From: DASVDK01 sp036381125 [NCBI: Thermodesulfobacteriota bacterium]
GTDB lineage: Bacteria; DASVDK01
Length of the DNA: 11,732 bases
Direction of reading: 5' to 3'
Assembly (NCBI GenBank): GCA_036381125.1
Contig: DASVDK010000267.1
Location: 1-11,732 of the forward strand
A program made the translations under genes and the position numbers. The first letter of the stretch is position 1; the number at the start of each line of letters is the position of its first letter. This document shows positions 5,944 to 11,732 of the stretch, piece after piece. The notes beneath the pieces are model-generated. The model saw only the letters and a program-made list of their open reading frames with translations. It had not been told where the DNA came from and ran no database searches.

Positions 5944-6129
5944 CTACGGGAGGCGTTGCTCCTTGATGGCGGCCTTCGCCCTGGCCTGGAGGTCGGGCGG
6001 GATCGTTGCGAGGCCGTGCTTCTCCTTCGCGTGCTGCACGGCGTTGCGCATCACCTCGTCGTCGGTCTTGCCGTGCGCCTGGAACTCGCAGTCCATCCCC
6101 AGGTCTCGGCATCTCAGCATCTTTCGCAT
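5944..6129 (-). CDS. DUF1059 family small protein
   Basis: A 61-residue cytosolic protein. It begins MRKMLRCRDLGMDCEF, the hallmark of DUF1059, with C7 and C14 spaced C-x6-C. It continues with an acidic helix (DDEVMRNAVQHAKEKHG) and ends with P-D-L-Q-A-R-A-K-A-A-I-K. Function is unknown; relatives are common in soil bacteria and archaea, and two cysteines plus H33 and H38 could bind metal, which is an inference. The start is decided by a strong Shine-Dalgarno GGAGGT (complement of 6137-6142) seven bases before the ATG at 6127-6129; a TTG further upstream would place this site inside the gene. It is divergent from the antiporter gene, 120 bp away, and convergent with the DASS gene. Confidence 0.9.
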   Translation of the reverse strand: MRKMLRCRDLGMDCEFQAHGKTDDEVMRNAVQHAKEKHGLATIPPDLQARAKAAIKEQRLP

Positions 6130-6188
6130 GTGGGCTACCTCCGGATCCAACGCTCCCGCAACCGGCGTTTGATTGCCAGAAGAAATGT

Positions 6189-6217
6189 TTCACAGCCACG
6201 CCATCTGCTATTGTGAA
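6189..6217. promoter_or_regulatory. TTCACA-N17-TGTGAA inverted repeat, possible operator
   Basis: TTCACA (6189-6194) and TGTGAA (6212-6217) form a perfect 6-bp inverted repeat with 17 bp between them. It lies in the 120-bp divergent gap between the DUF1059 and antiporter genes, and its right arm overlaps the -10 box of the latter. Such a placement suits a repressor or other regulator shared by both genes. The match is short and could be chance. Confidence 0.3.
6206..6214 (+). promoter_or_regulatory. Extended -10 promoter of the antiporter gene
   Basis: TGCTATTGT contains the extended -10 element TGn followed by TATTGT (4 of 6). TTCACA at 6189-6194 is a 5-of-6 match to the -35 box, but the spacer is only 14 bp, so the extended -10 would have to do most of the work. 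Start would be near 6221, leaving a leader of about 29 nt. It lies in a locally AT-richer patch. Confidence 0.4.
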
Positions 6218-6249
6218 CCGTTGCGGGCCCGCCTCGAAGCCGGAGCGTC

Positions 6250-8124
6250 ATGTTCGCCGTCGATCGCCTGATCCTCCTCGCCGCCGTCCTGGTGCTGGGC
6301 GGCGTCGTCTCCAGCAAGTTCTCCTATCGGCTCGGCCTGCCGGTCCTCCTGGTCTTCCTCGGGGTGGGGATGCTCGCCGGGTCGGAAGGGATCGGCGGCC
6401 TGGCGTTCGAGGACTATCGCCTGGCCCACGCGGTGGGCACGCTGGCCCTCGCGTTCATCCTCTTCGACGGCGGCCTGCGGACGCCGCTCTCGGCGTTCCG
6501 CGCCGCGTCGTGGCCGGCCGCCACCCTGGCCACGGCGGGCGTCGTGGTGACCGCGCTCGTCACCGGGATCTCCGCCTCGCTCATCCTGGACCTGCCGTGG
6601 ATCGAAGGCCTGTTGATCGGGAGCATCGTCGGCTCGACGGACGCCGCCGCCGTCTTCGCCGTGCTCCGGTCCCAGGGGGTGCGGATCCGGGAGCGGATCG
6701 CCGCCACGCTCGAGATCGAGAGCGGCGCGAACGACCCGATGGCGATCTTCCTCACGATCGGCTGCCTCGAGATCCTGGTCGGCACGGCCGGCTCGTTCTT
6801 CGGGCTCGTGTGGCTCTTCGTGAAGCAGATGACGCTCGGCGCCGTCGTCGGGCTCGTCGGCGGGTGGAGCGTCGTCTGGGTCATCAATCGCGTCAACCTG
6901 CCTGCCGCCGGGCTCTACCCGGTCTTCGTCGCGGCCGGGGCGCTCCTCGTCTTCGGGGTGGCCGCCTCCCTGGGCGGCAGCGGCTTCCTCGCCGTGTACC
7001 TGGCCGGCCTGGTCGTCGGGAACAACCGCATCGTCTTCCAGCGGGGGATCTTCGTCTTCCAGGACGCCCTCGCGTGGCTCTCGCAGATCGGGATGTTCGT
7101 CGTGCTCGGGCTGCTGAGCTTCCCGAGCCGGCTCGCCGAGGTCACCTGGCAGGGGCTCGCGGTGGCCGCGGTGCTCGTGTTCGTGGCCCGCCCGGTCGCC
7201 GTCGCGGCGTGCCTCCTGCCGTTCAAGTTCAGTCGGCGCGAGCAGCTGTTCATCTCGTGGGTCGGCCTGAAGGGGGCGGTCCCGATCGTCCTGGCGACCT
7301 TCCCCTTCATCTTCGAGGTTCCGAACGCCCTGCTCGTGTTCGATATCGTGTTCTTCACGGTGCTGATCTCGGTGGTGGCCCAGGGCTGGACCATGCCGCC
7401 GCTCGCCCGGGCGCTCGGCCTCAGCCTCCCCCCCCTGCCCGAACCTCCCGCCACGCTCGAGATCGCCGCGCTCCGCCACGTCGACAGCCAGATCGTCGAC
7501 TACACGGTCGACCCCAGGTCCCGGGTGGTCGGCCGGCGCATCCGGGACCTCGCGCTCCCCGACGGGGCGCTGGTGGCGCTGATCACCCGGGGGCGCCAGG
7601 TGATCCTGCCGCAGGGCGACACCGAGCTGCACGCCGGGGACAACGTCTCGCTCGTCCTCAGGTCGGAGGTGCAGCCGATCGTCGACCAGGTGTTCGCCCC
7701 GGCGGCCGAAAGCCCAGGCGTCCCGGCGGAGATCGAGTTCCCGCTGCGGGGTGGGACCACCGTGGAGGAGCTGCAGGCGATGTACGGCATCGCGATCGAT
7801 GCCGCGCCCACGAAGACGCTCGACGAGGTCCTGCGGGAGTGGCTGGGCGACGAACTCGAGCCGGGCAGTCAGGTGACGATCGGCCAGGTGGCGCTCTGCG
7901 TGCGCGGGCTCGAGGACAGCCGCGTCACGCGCGTGGGGCTCGCCATCCTTGCCGAGCCGCCGGACGAGAGCCGGACGACCGGTTCCCCCTCGGTCGCCGG
8001 GCCGGCGGCCGTCTCACCGGCCGAACACGACGTGGAGCGAGCCGTGCCCGCCGAGCCGGCCGGGGCCAACGCCGGCCCGGCCGCCCCGGCCCCGGTGAAG
8101 CCGGCCCTCTCGGACGATCGCTAG
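6250..8124 (+). CDS. cvrA: Potassium/proton antiporter (CvrA/NhaP2-like, CPA1)
   Basis: A 624-residue inner-membrane antiporter that exchanges K+ (or Na+) for H+ and helps control ion content and cell volume. Residues 1-390 form the membrane domain of about 12 segments. It carries FDGGLR (72-77), GSTDAAAVF (128-136) with D131, and ESGANDPMA (157-165) with the ion-binding N161-D162 pair. Residues about 405-475 form a TrkA-C (RCK_C) regulatory domain (V-G-R-R-I-R-D-L, L-H-A-G-D-N-V-S-L-V). Residues about 495-570 form a CorC/HlyC-type transporter-associated domain, as in E. coli CvrA (NhaP2), which is about 578 residues long. The tail from 571 is Ala/Pro-rich and probably disordered. The ATG at 6250 has CGGAG at 6241-6245, four bases away. 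A promoter lies at 6206-6214. NhaP2 paralogues that prefer Na+ are possible. Confidence 0.92.
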   Translation: MFAVDRLILLAAVLVLGGVVSSKFSYRLGLPVLLVFLGVGMLAGSEGIGGLAFEDYRLAHAVGTLALAFILFDGGLRTPLSAFRAASWPAATLATAGVVVTALVTGISASLILDLPWIEGLLIGSIVGSTDAAAVFAVLRSQGVRIRERIAATLEIESGANDPMAIFLTIGCLEILVGTAGSFFGLVWLFVKQMTLGAVVGLVGGWSVVWVINRVNLPAAGLYPVFVAAGALLVFGVAASLGGSGFLAVYLAGLVVGNNRIVFQRGIFVFQDALAWLSQIGMFVVLGLLSFPSRLAEVTWQGLAVAAVLVFVARPVAVAACLLPFKFSRREQLFISWVGLKGAVPIVLATFPFIFEVPNALLVFDIVFFTVLISVVAQGWTMPPLARALGLSLPPLPEPPATLEIAALRHVDSQIVDYTVDPRSRVVGRRIRDLALPDGALVALITRGRQVILPQGDTELHAGDNVSLVLRSEVQPIVDQVFAPAAESPGVPAEIEFPLRGGTTVEELQAMYGIAIDAAPTKTLDEVLREWLGDELEPGSQVTIGQVALCVRGLEDSRVTRVGLAILAEPPDESRTTGSPSVAGPAAVSPAEHDVERAVPAEPAGANAGPAAPAPVKPALSDDR

Positions 8125-8151
8125 GCTCGCCCGGTCGGGGCACGGCGCGGC

Positions 8152-8355
8152 TCACGCGTGGGAGGCGGCCTCGGCGGCGTCGGCCTCCGCCCGGGTGCGG
8201 TGGACGGTGCCCGACGGGTGCTCGGGCGGCGTGTAGACCGTGAAGAGCTCGAGCGGCGCGGCGCCCCTGGTGATGAAGAAGACCAGGACCTGGTCGATCC
8301 CCTCGTGCGTCTCCTCGCCGATCTCCTCGCCCGCGGGCACCGACATCAGCACCAG
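8152..8355 (-). pseudogene. Cupin-domain protein remnant, core of barrel missing
   Basis: On the minus strand, the codons from 8355 down to the TGA at 8152-8154 encode two recognisable parts of a small cupin. The first is SQLVLMSVPAGEEIGEETHE followed by G-I-D-Q-V-L-V-F, which is the first strand and metal motif 1. The second is FITRGAAPLELFTVYTPPEH followed by P-S-G-T-V-H-R-T-R-A-E-A, the C-terminal end. In intact relatives these are separated by roughly 40 residues with the E-G-x-G turn, the beta strands and the P-x-G-x-x-H-N second metal motif. Here the two parts join directly in frame. The usual N-terminal 20 or so residues before SQLVLMS are also not recognisable. No good ribosome site precedes the first possible starts (GTG 8352, ATG 8346). 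A perfect TATAAT (8375-8380) lies upstream. An expressed truncated protein would lack the metal site, so I call it a pseudogene. Confidence 0.65.
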
Positions 8356-8374
8356 CTGCGAACGGGAGGAATCG

Positions 8375-8380
8375 ATTATA
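8375..8380 (-). promoter_or_regulatory. Isolated perfect TATAAT upstream of the cupin remnant
   Basis: On the minus strand, TATAAT lies about 29 bases before the ATG at 8346 of the cupin remnant. There is no -35 box at 17 bp (the sequence there is CGAGGC) and no TGn extension, so promoter activity is uncertain. Such a perfect hexamer is rare in this GC-rich sequence. The interval 8356-8490 holds no gene that I can see. Confidence 0.3.
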
Positions 8381-8490
8381 GCCGGGGCGGCCGGTCCGCC
8401 TCGCGGCCGCGACGGCATGGGCTCGCTCCGCTCTGGCGGCAGGAGAGCCCACATGCTACGCATCGGGAGCACGAGCATCCTGGAGGGTCG

Positions 8491-8814
8491 ATGGCCACCA
8501 CAACCAGACGCAGACCGCCCACGAGGAAGAAGGCCGCCACGCCGGCGGCCGAGCCCACGTCCGCGCACACCGGAGAGGCCGTTCGCACCGACGTGTCGCC
8601 CACTGCCGAGGGCATCGAGGCCCCATCGGCCGGCTCGGCGAGCACTCGCGGCGCGATCGATCAGGCGCCGCGGCCGGCCGACGGCGACCTGCACGACGCG
8701 ATCGCGCGTCGCGCCTACGAGATCTACGAGCGCGACGGCCGCCCCGAGGGCCGCGCCCTCGAGCACTGGCGCCAGGCCGAGGCCGAGATCCGCGCCGAGC
8801 GCGCCGGACGCTGA
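8491..8814 (+). CDS. DUF2934 family protein
   Basis: A 107-residue protein. Residues 1-65 are low-complexity, basic at first (R-R-R-P-P-T-R-K-K) and then rich in Ala, Pro, Thr and Ser, probably disordered. Residues 67-104 form the DUF2934 motif: I-A-R-R-A-Y-E-I-Y-E-R-D-G-R-P-E-G then E-H-W-R-Q-A-E-A-E-I. Function is unknown. The short helical domain behind a charged tail fits a nucleic-acid- or protein-binding role, but this is an inference. The ATG at 8491 is supported by GGAGG (8482-8486) four bases upstream. I see no convincing promoter. It is convergent with rsgA, 61 bp away. Confidence 0.85.
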   Translation: MATTTRRRPPTRKKAATPAAEPTSAHTGEAVRTDVSPTAEGIEAPSAGSASTRGAIDQAPRPADGDLHDAIARRAYEIYERDGRPEGRALEHWRQAEAEIRAERAGR

Positions 8815-8832
8815 CCGACACGGGGGCGGCTC

Positions 8833-8860
8833 GCGCCGGCCCGGCCCCTTCGGGCGCCGT
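8833..8860. terminator. Possible GC-rich terminator between convergent genes
   Basis: Between the DUF2934 and rsgA stops, GCCC (8844-8847) pairs with GGGC (8852-8855) around a CTTC loop. An alternative fold pairs CGGC (8837-8840) with GCCG (8856-8859) outside it. The sequence can fold in several ways and has no T-tract, so the call is weak. Confidence 0.3.
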
Positions 8861-8875
8861 GCGGGTCCGCAGGCT

Positions 8876-9781
8876 TCAGTCCAGATCGGCCTCGAGATCC
8901 CGGGTGAGGGCGCCGGGGTCGAGGAGGCTCTCGAGCATGCGGAGGTAGGAGCGGTAACGGGCCGGATCGACGGCGCCCGACCGGACCGCCTCGCGCACGG
9001 CGCAGCCCGGCTCCACCCGGTGGAGGCAGTCGGCGAACCGGCACCCCTCGGCCGCGTCGCGCAGGTCCGGCATCGCCTCGGTCAGGCGGCGCGGGGTCAC
9101 CCCCGCGAGGCCGAACTCCCGCACGCCCGGCAGGTCGATCAGGATCCCGCCGTCGAACGGGTACCCCTCGGCCACGCTCGTCGTGTGGCGTCCCTTGCCG
9201 GTGACCGGGTTGACCGCCGCGACCGCGCGCGCGGCGCCCGGGGCAAGGGTGTTGAGGAGGGAGGACTTGCCGACCCCGGAGTGCCCGACCAGCGCGCTCA
9301 CGCGGCCGTGCAGGTCGGCCGAGAGCGACTCGATCCCCTCCCCCGTGACGACGCTCGTCGGCCGGACCCGGTAGCCGATCCGCTCGTAGCGGGCGGCCTC
9401 GGCGGCCGTGGCGTCGGCCTCGGGGAGGTCCATCTTGTTCAGGACGACGACGGGGACGATGCCGTCGACCTCGGCCGCCACGAGCAGGCGGTCGACGAGG
9501 CCGGGGCGAAACTGCGCACCCACGGCGGTGACGATCACCAGGCGGTCGACGTTGGCGGCGAGGACCCGCTCCCCGTCCTCCTCGCGGCGGCGCAGGGCCG
9601 ATCGGCGCGGCAGGACCCGGACCGCCTCGATCCGGCCGCCGTGCTCGCGCACCTCGACGCGATCGCCCACCACGATCCGGCTGCGGCGATTCGTGAACGC
9701 GGCGAGCGGTCGCCCGTCCTCGCCGGCGACGATCAGGTGTTCGCGGGAGACGCGGAGGACCAGGAGCCCGGTGTCAGGCAC
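8876..9781 (-). CDS. rsgA: Ribosome small-subunit-dependent GTPase RsgA
   Basis: A 301-residue circularly permuted GTPase that acts late in 30S ribosomal subunit maturation. The N-terminal OB-fold is residues about 5-58. The GTPase motifs appear in permuted order: NKMD (115-118, G4), SVVTGEG (143-149, G5), GHSGVGKSS (166-174, G1), G-R-H-T-T (197-201, G2) and DLPG (216-219, G3). The C-terminal zinc site is C247, C252, H254 and C260. Length is at the short end of the family because there is almost no N-terminal extension. The start is a GTG (9779-9781); the in-frame TAG only 12 bases upstream rules out a longer form. The ribosome site is weak. It lies 43 bp behind the chemoreceptor gene on the same strand and may be read from it. 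Confidence 0.96.
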   Translation of the reverse strand: MPDTGLLVLRVSREHLIVAGEDGRPLAAFTNRRSRIVVGDRVEVREHGGRIEAVRVLPRRSALRRREEDGERVLAANVDRLVIVTAVGAQFRPGLVDRLLVAAEVDGIVPVVVLNKMDLPEADATAAEAARYERIGYRVRPTSVVTGEGIESLSADLHGRVSALVGHSGVGKSSLLNTLAPGAARAVAAVNPVTGKGRHTTSVAEGYPFDGGILIDLPGVREFGLAGVTPRRLTEAMPDLRDAAEGCRFADCLHRVEPGCAVREAVRSGAVDPARYRSYLRMLESLLDPGALTRDLEADLD

Positions 9782-9824
9782 GCGTCTAGCCTAGCAAGGC
9801 CGCGTGCCGCCGCCGGGTCGAGGC

Positions 9825-11732
9825 CTATGCGCGCGCCTCGGCGTCGTTCGTGCGGAACCGGGCCACGGCGGCGGTGAGCCGTTCGGCGTTGGCGTCGAGG
9901 ATGCCGGCCGACTGTCGCAGGGCGACGGCCGCCTCGGCATGGTCGTGCGTCGCGGCGCGCATCCGCTCGGCGAGCTTCACGACTTCCCCCGCGCCGGACG
10001 CCTGCTCGCGCGTCGCGCGCTGGATCTCCTTCGCCATCTCGGCGAGCCTCGCCACCTCGCGCTCGACCTGCGCACCGCCCGCGGCCTGGTCGCGCGTGGC
10101 CTGGCCGATGTCGGCCGTGCAGCGCCCGACCTCGGCCACCGTCGCCTCGATGCGGGCCAGCTCGGCCGTCACCTCCGCCGCGGCGGCGTCGATCCGCGCG
10201 AGCGCGTCCCTCACCTCGCCGCCGAGGACGAGCCCTTCGGCCACGCTGTCGCGGGAGGCCTGCATGTGCGCCACCGCGGCGAGCGTCTCCTCCTGAATGG
10301 CGGCCACGAGGCCGCCGATCTCCTTCGTGGACTGGGCGCTCCGCTCGGCGAGCGTGCGCACCTCCTGGGCCACCACCGCGAAGCTCTTCCCCTGCTCGCC
10401 CGCCTGGGCGGCGATGATCGCGGCGTTGAGGGCGAGGAGGTTCGTCCGGTTCGTGATGTCGTCGATGATGCCGACGATGCGGCCGATCTCCTGCGCGCGC
10501 CGGCCGAGCCCCTCGATCACTTCGGCCGAGCCGCCGATGGCGGCCGAGATGCGCGCCATGCCGGTGGTGGACCGCTCCACGGCCTTGAGCCCGCCGGCCA
10601 CCGCGTCGGCCGACCGGCGCACGGCCGCCTGGCCGCTCGATACGGCCTCGCCCGACCGCCGCGCGATGTCCGCCAGCTCCTGGCCGCGCTCGCTGATGCG
10701 CCGGGCCGACGCCACCATCTGCGCCACAGCGGAGGCGGTCTCCGCCGCGCTTGCCGCCTGCCCCTGGGCGTTCTCGGCCACCTCCTGCACGTTCGCCGAC
10801 AGCTCGAGCATCGTCGACGTCATTTCCTCGATGGCCGCCTGCGCCCCCTCGGCGCCCTTCGCGCCGTCGTCGCTCGCCGCGGCGATCCCGCCCGCGGCCG
10901 CCGCCACCTCGCCGGCCCCGCCGCGCACCTCGCCGACGAGCCCGCGCAGGCCGGTGACCATGTTGGCGAACGCCCGGCCGAGCAGGTCGCGGTCCGACTT
11001 GGGCCGGACCGACTCGCGCAGATCACCGGTGGCCACGGCCTCCGCCGTGCGGGCGATCGCCCGCAGGTAGGTCGTCATCTCCGAGAAGGCCCAGCCGAGG
11101 ACGTCGCGGTCGGACCTGGGCGTCACCGATGTGCGCAGGTCGCCCTGGCTGATCGCCTCCGCGGCGGCCGCCATCGACTTGAGGTAGATGCCCATGCCGT
11201 TGAAGGCCTGGCCGAGCACGTCCCGATCGGAGCGCGGCTCGACGCGGGCGCCGAGGTCGCCGTCGGCGATGCGCTGCGCCGTCGCGGCCATGTCGCGGAG
11301 GTAGGCCGTCATCCCGTTGACCGCCTCGGTGAGCCTGGCCGTCTCGTCGCGGCCCTGCGTCGGCACCCGCTCCGGCAGATCGCCCACCGCCACGCGCTCC
11401 GCGATCCGCACCGCGAGCGCGATGGGGCGCGTGAGGCTGCGGGTGAGCACCCACCCGACGAGCGCGGCCAGCGCGATCGCCAGGGTCACGGCGGCGTACG
11501 TCGTCGCCGAGGCCCGCGCGACCAGCCCCTTCAGCTCCGCCTCGTATGCCGCCTTGGCCTGGCTGGCCTCCTCGCCGAGGCGCTGGGCCGCCGCCTCGAC
11601 CGCGCGGCCGGAATCGGCGTACTGCCCGAGCGCGACCCGGGCCGAGACCGGGTCGGCGATGAGGCCGGAGCCGATCATCCCGGAGACCGTGGCGAAGCCC
11701 GACTCGTAGTCCGCGAGCGCCGCGCGCATGTT
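9825..11732 (-). CDS. Methyl-accepting chemotaxis protein with tandem HAMP repeats (partial)
   Basis: The gene runs off the right edge; 635 codons are visible and the frame is still open at 11732. Numbering here starts at the M encoded by 11727-11729. The first 75 residues look like the end of a helical periplasmic sensor (four-helix type). A transmembrane helix follows (about 76-97), then a HAMP domain and three further HAMP-like units to about 273, then the long coiled-coil signalling domain. Its hairpin tip reads [20 protein letters not shown] (427-446), followed by [18 protein letters not shown]. Such receptors control CheA kinase in chemotaxis or related pathways. The tip differs from E. 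coli Tsr at several trimer-contact positions. No CheB/CheR-docking pentapeptide is seen at the C-terminus (ends A-E-A-R-A). No other che gene is in the window. Confidence 0.95.
   Translation of the reverse strand, partial: NMRAALADYESGFATVSGMIGSGLIADPVSARVALGQYADSGRAVEAAAQRLGEEASQAKAAYEAELKGLVARASATTYAAVTLAIALAALVGWVLTRSLTRPIALAVRIAERVAVGDLPERVPTQGRDETARLTEAVNGMTAYLRDMAATAQRIADGDLGARVEPRSDRDVLGQAFNGMGIYLKSMAAAAEAISQGDLRTSVTPRSDRDVLGWAFSEMTTYLRAIARTAEAVATGDLRESVRPKSDRDLLGRAFANMVTGLRGLVGEVRGGAGEVAAAAGGIAAASDDGAKGAEGAQAAIEEMTSTMLELSANVQEVAENAQGQAASAAETASAVAQMVASARRISERGQELADIARRSGEAVSSGQAAVRRSADAVAGGLKAVERSTTGMARISAAIGGSAEVIEGLGRRAQEIGRIVGIIDDITNRTNLLALNAAIIAAQAGEQGKSFAVVAQEVRTLAERSAQSTKEIGGLVAAIQEETLAAVAHMQASRDSVAEGLVLGGEVRDALARIDAAAAEVTAELARIEATVAEVGRCTADIGQATRDQAAGGAQVEREVARLAEMAKEIQRATREQASGAGEVVKLAERMRAATHDHAEAAVALRQSAGILDANAERLTAAVARFRTNDAEARA
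10911..11384 (-). repeat. Tandem HAMP-like coding repeats, 39-41 residue period
   Basis: Inside the chemoreceptor, four G-D-L units begin at residues 116, 157, 196 and 235, giving periods of 41, 39 and 39. Each of the last three follows GDL-x3-V-x-P-(R/K)-S-D-R-D-(V/L)-L-G-x-A-F-x2-M. Units starting at 157 and 196 are identical at 22 of 39 residues. The period is shorter than a full HAMP domain (about 50 residues), which suggests that neighbouring units share a helix. Confidence 0.75.

Noticed and set aside
4502-6199. Minus-strand open frame of 565 codons opposite the DASS gene
   Set aside because: Antisense shadow of GC-rich codons (Arg, Glu, Gly, Asp runs). The plus frame has coherent membrane topology and family motifs.
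6208-7632. Minus-strand open frame of 474 codons opposite the antiporter gene
   Set aside because: Antisense shadow; composition dominated by Glu, Asp, Gly, Arg and His repeats without family similarity.
6006-8243. Plus-strand open frame of 745 codons over the antiporter gene
   Set aside because: Alternate frame of the antiporter gene with Arg/Pro/Gly-rich content and no recognisable fold.
8240-9877. Plus-strand frame of 545 codons across DUF2934 and opposite rsgA
   Set aside because: Conflicts with the motif-rich rsgA and DUF2934 frames and shows no domain.

Overview
The window is about 70% G+C by eye and carries ordinary bacterial genes packed on both strands: type II citrate synthase, RsgA, a chemoreceptor, and purine-rich Shine-Dalgarno sites. 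Together with the REP-like repeats, the DUF1059 and DUF2934 proteins and the unusual receptor tip, this suggests a GC-rich, probably diderm, soil or subsurface bacterium. A lineage such as Rokubacteria/Methylomirabilota or a relative is possible, but that is a weak guess. There is no phage, CRISPR array, tRNA, rRNA or classical insertion sequence.

Layout. 1-595 (+): the C-terminal end of an NHL-repeat (NHLRC2-like) protein, overlapped by a pterin-4a-carbinolamine dehydratase gene. 596-814: the leader of the citrate synthase gene, with a plausible sigma-70 promoter and a hairpin. 815-2104 (+): citrate synthase. 2087-2289: a repeat cluster between convergent genes, made of a 26-bp tandem duplication that covers the end and stop codon of the citrate synthase gene and two copies of a REP-like palindromic element. 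2301-3227 (-): acyl-lipid/acyl-CoA delta-9-type desaturase with its own promoter. 3426-3860 (-): a stand-alone CopZ-N-type zinc/[2Fe-2S] protein. It diverges from 3924-5908 (+), a translationally coupled pair made of a LysE/ArgO-type exporter and a SLC13/DASS-type transporter. A perfect 22-bp palindrome (5921-5942) separates this pair from the convergent DUF1059 gene (5944-6129, -). That gene diverges from a CvrA/NhaP2-type K+/H+ antiporter (6250-8124, +). 8152-8355 (-): the remnant of a cupin gene that appears to have lost its N-terminus and the core of its barrel. 8491-8814 (+): DUF2934 protein. 8876-9781 (-): rsgA. 9825-11732 (-): a chemoreceptor, cut by the window edge, with a compact run of HAMP-like repeats.

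How the genes fit together. Most are independent housekeeping or membrane functions: TCA cycle entry, membrane lipid unsaturation, ribosome assembly, ion and metabolite transport, and sensing. The clearest functional coupling is the exporter/DASS pair, whose reading frames share four bases. No defence system or biosynthetic cluster is visible. The points most worth a second look are the gutted cupin gene, the repeat cluster at the end of the citrate synthase gene, and the chemoreceptor with compact HAMP repeats and altered trimer-contact residues.
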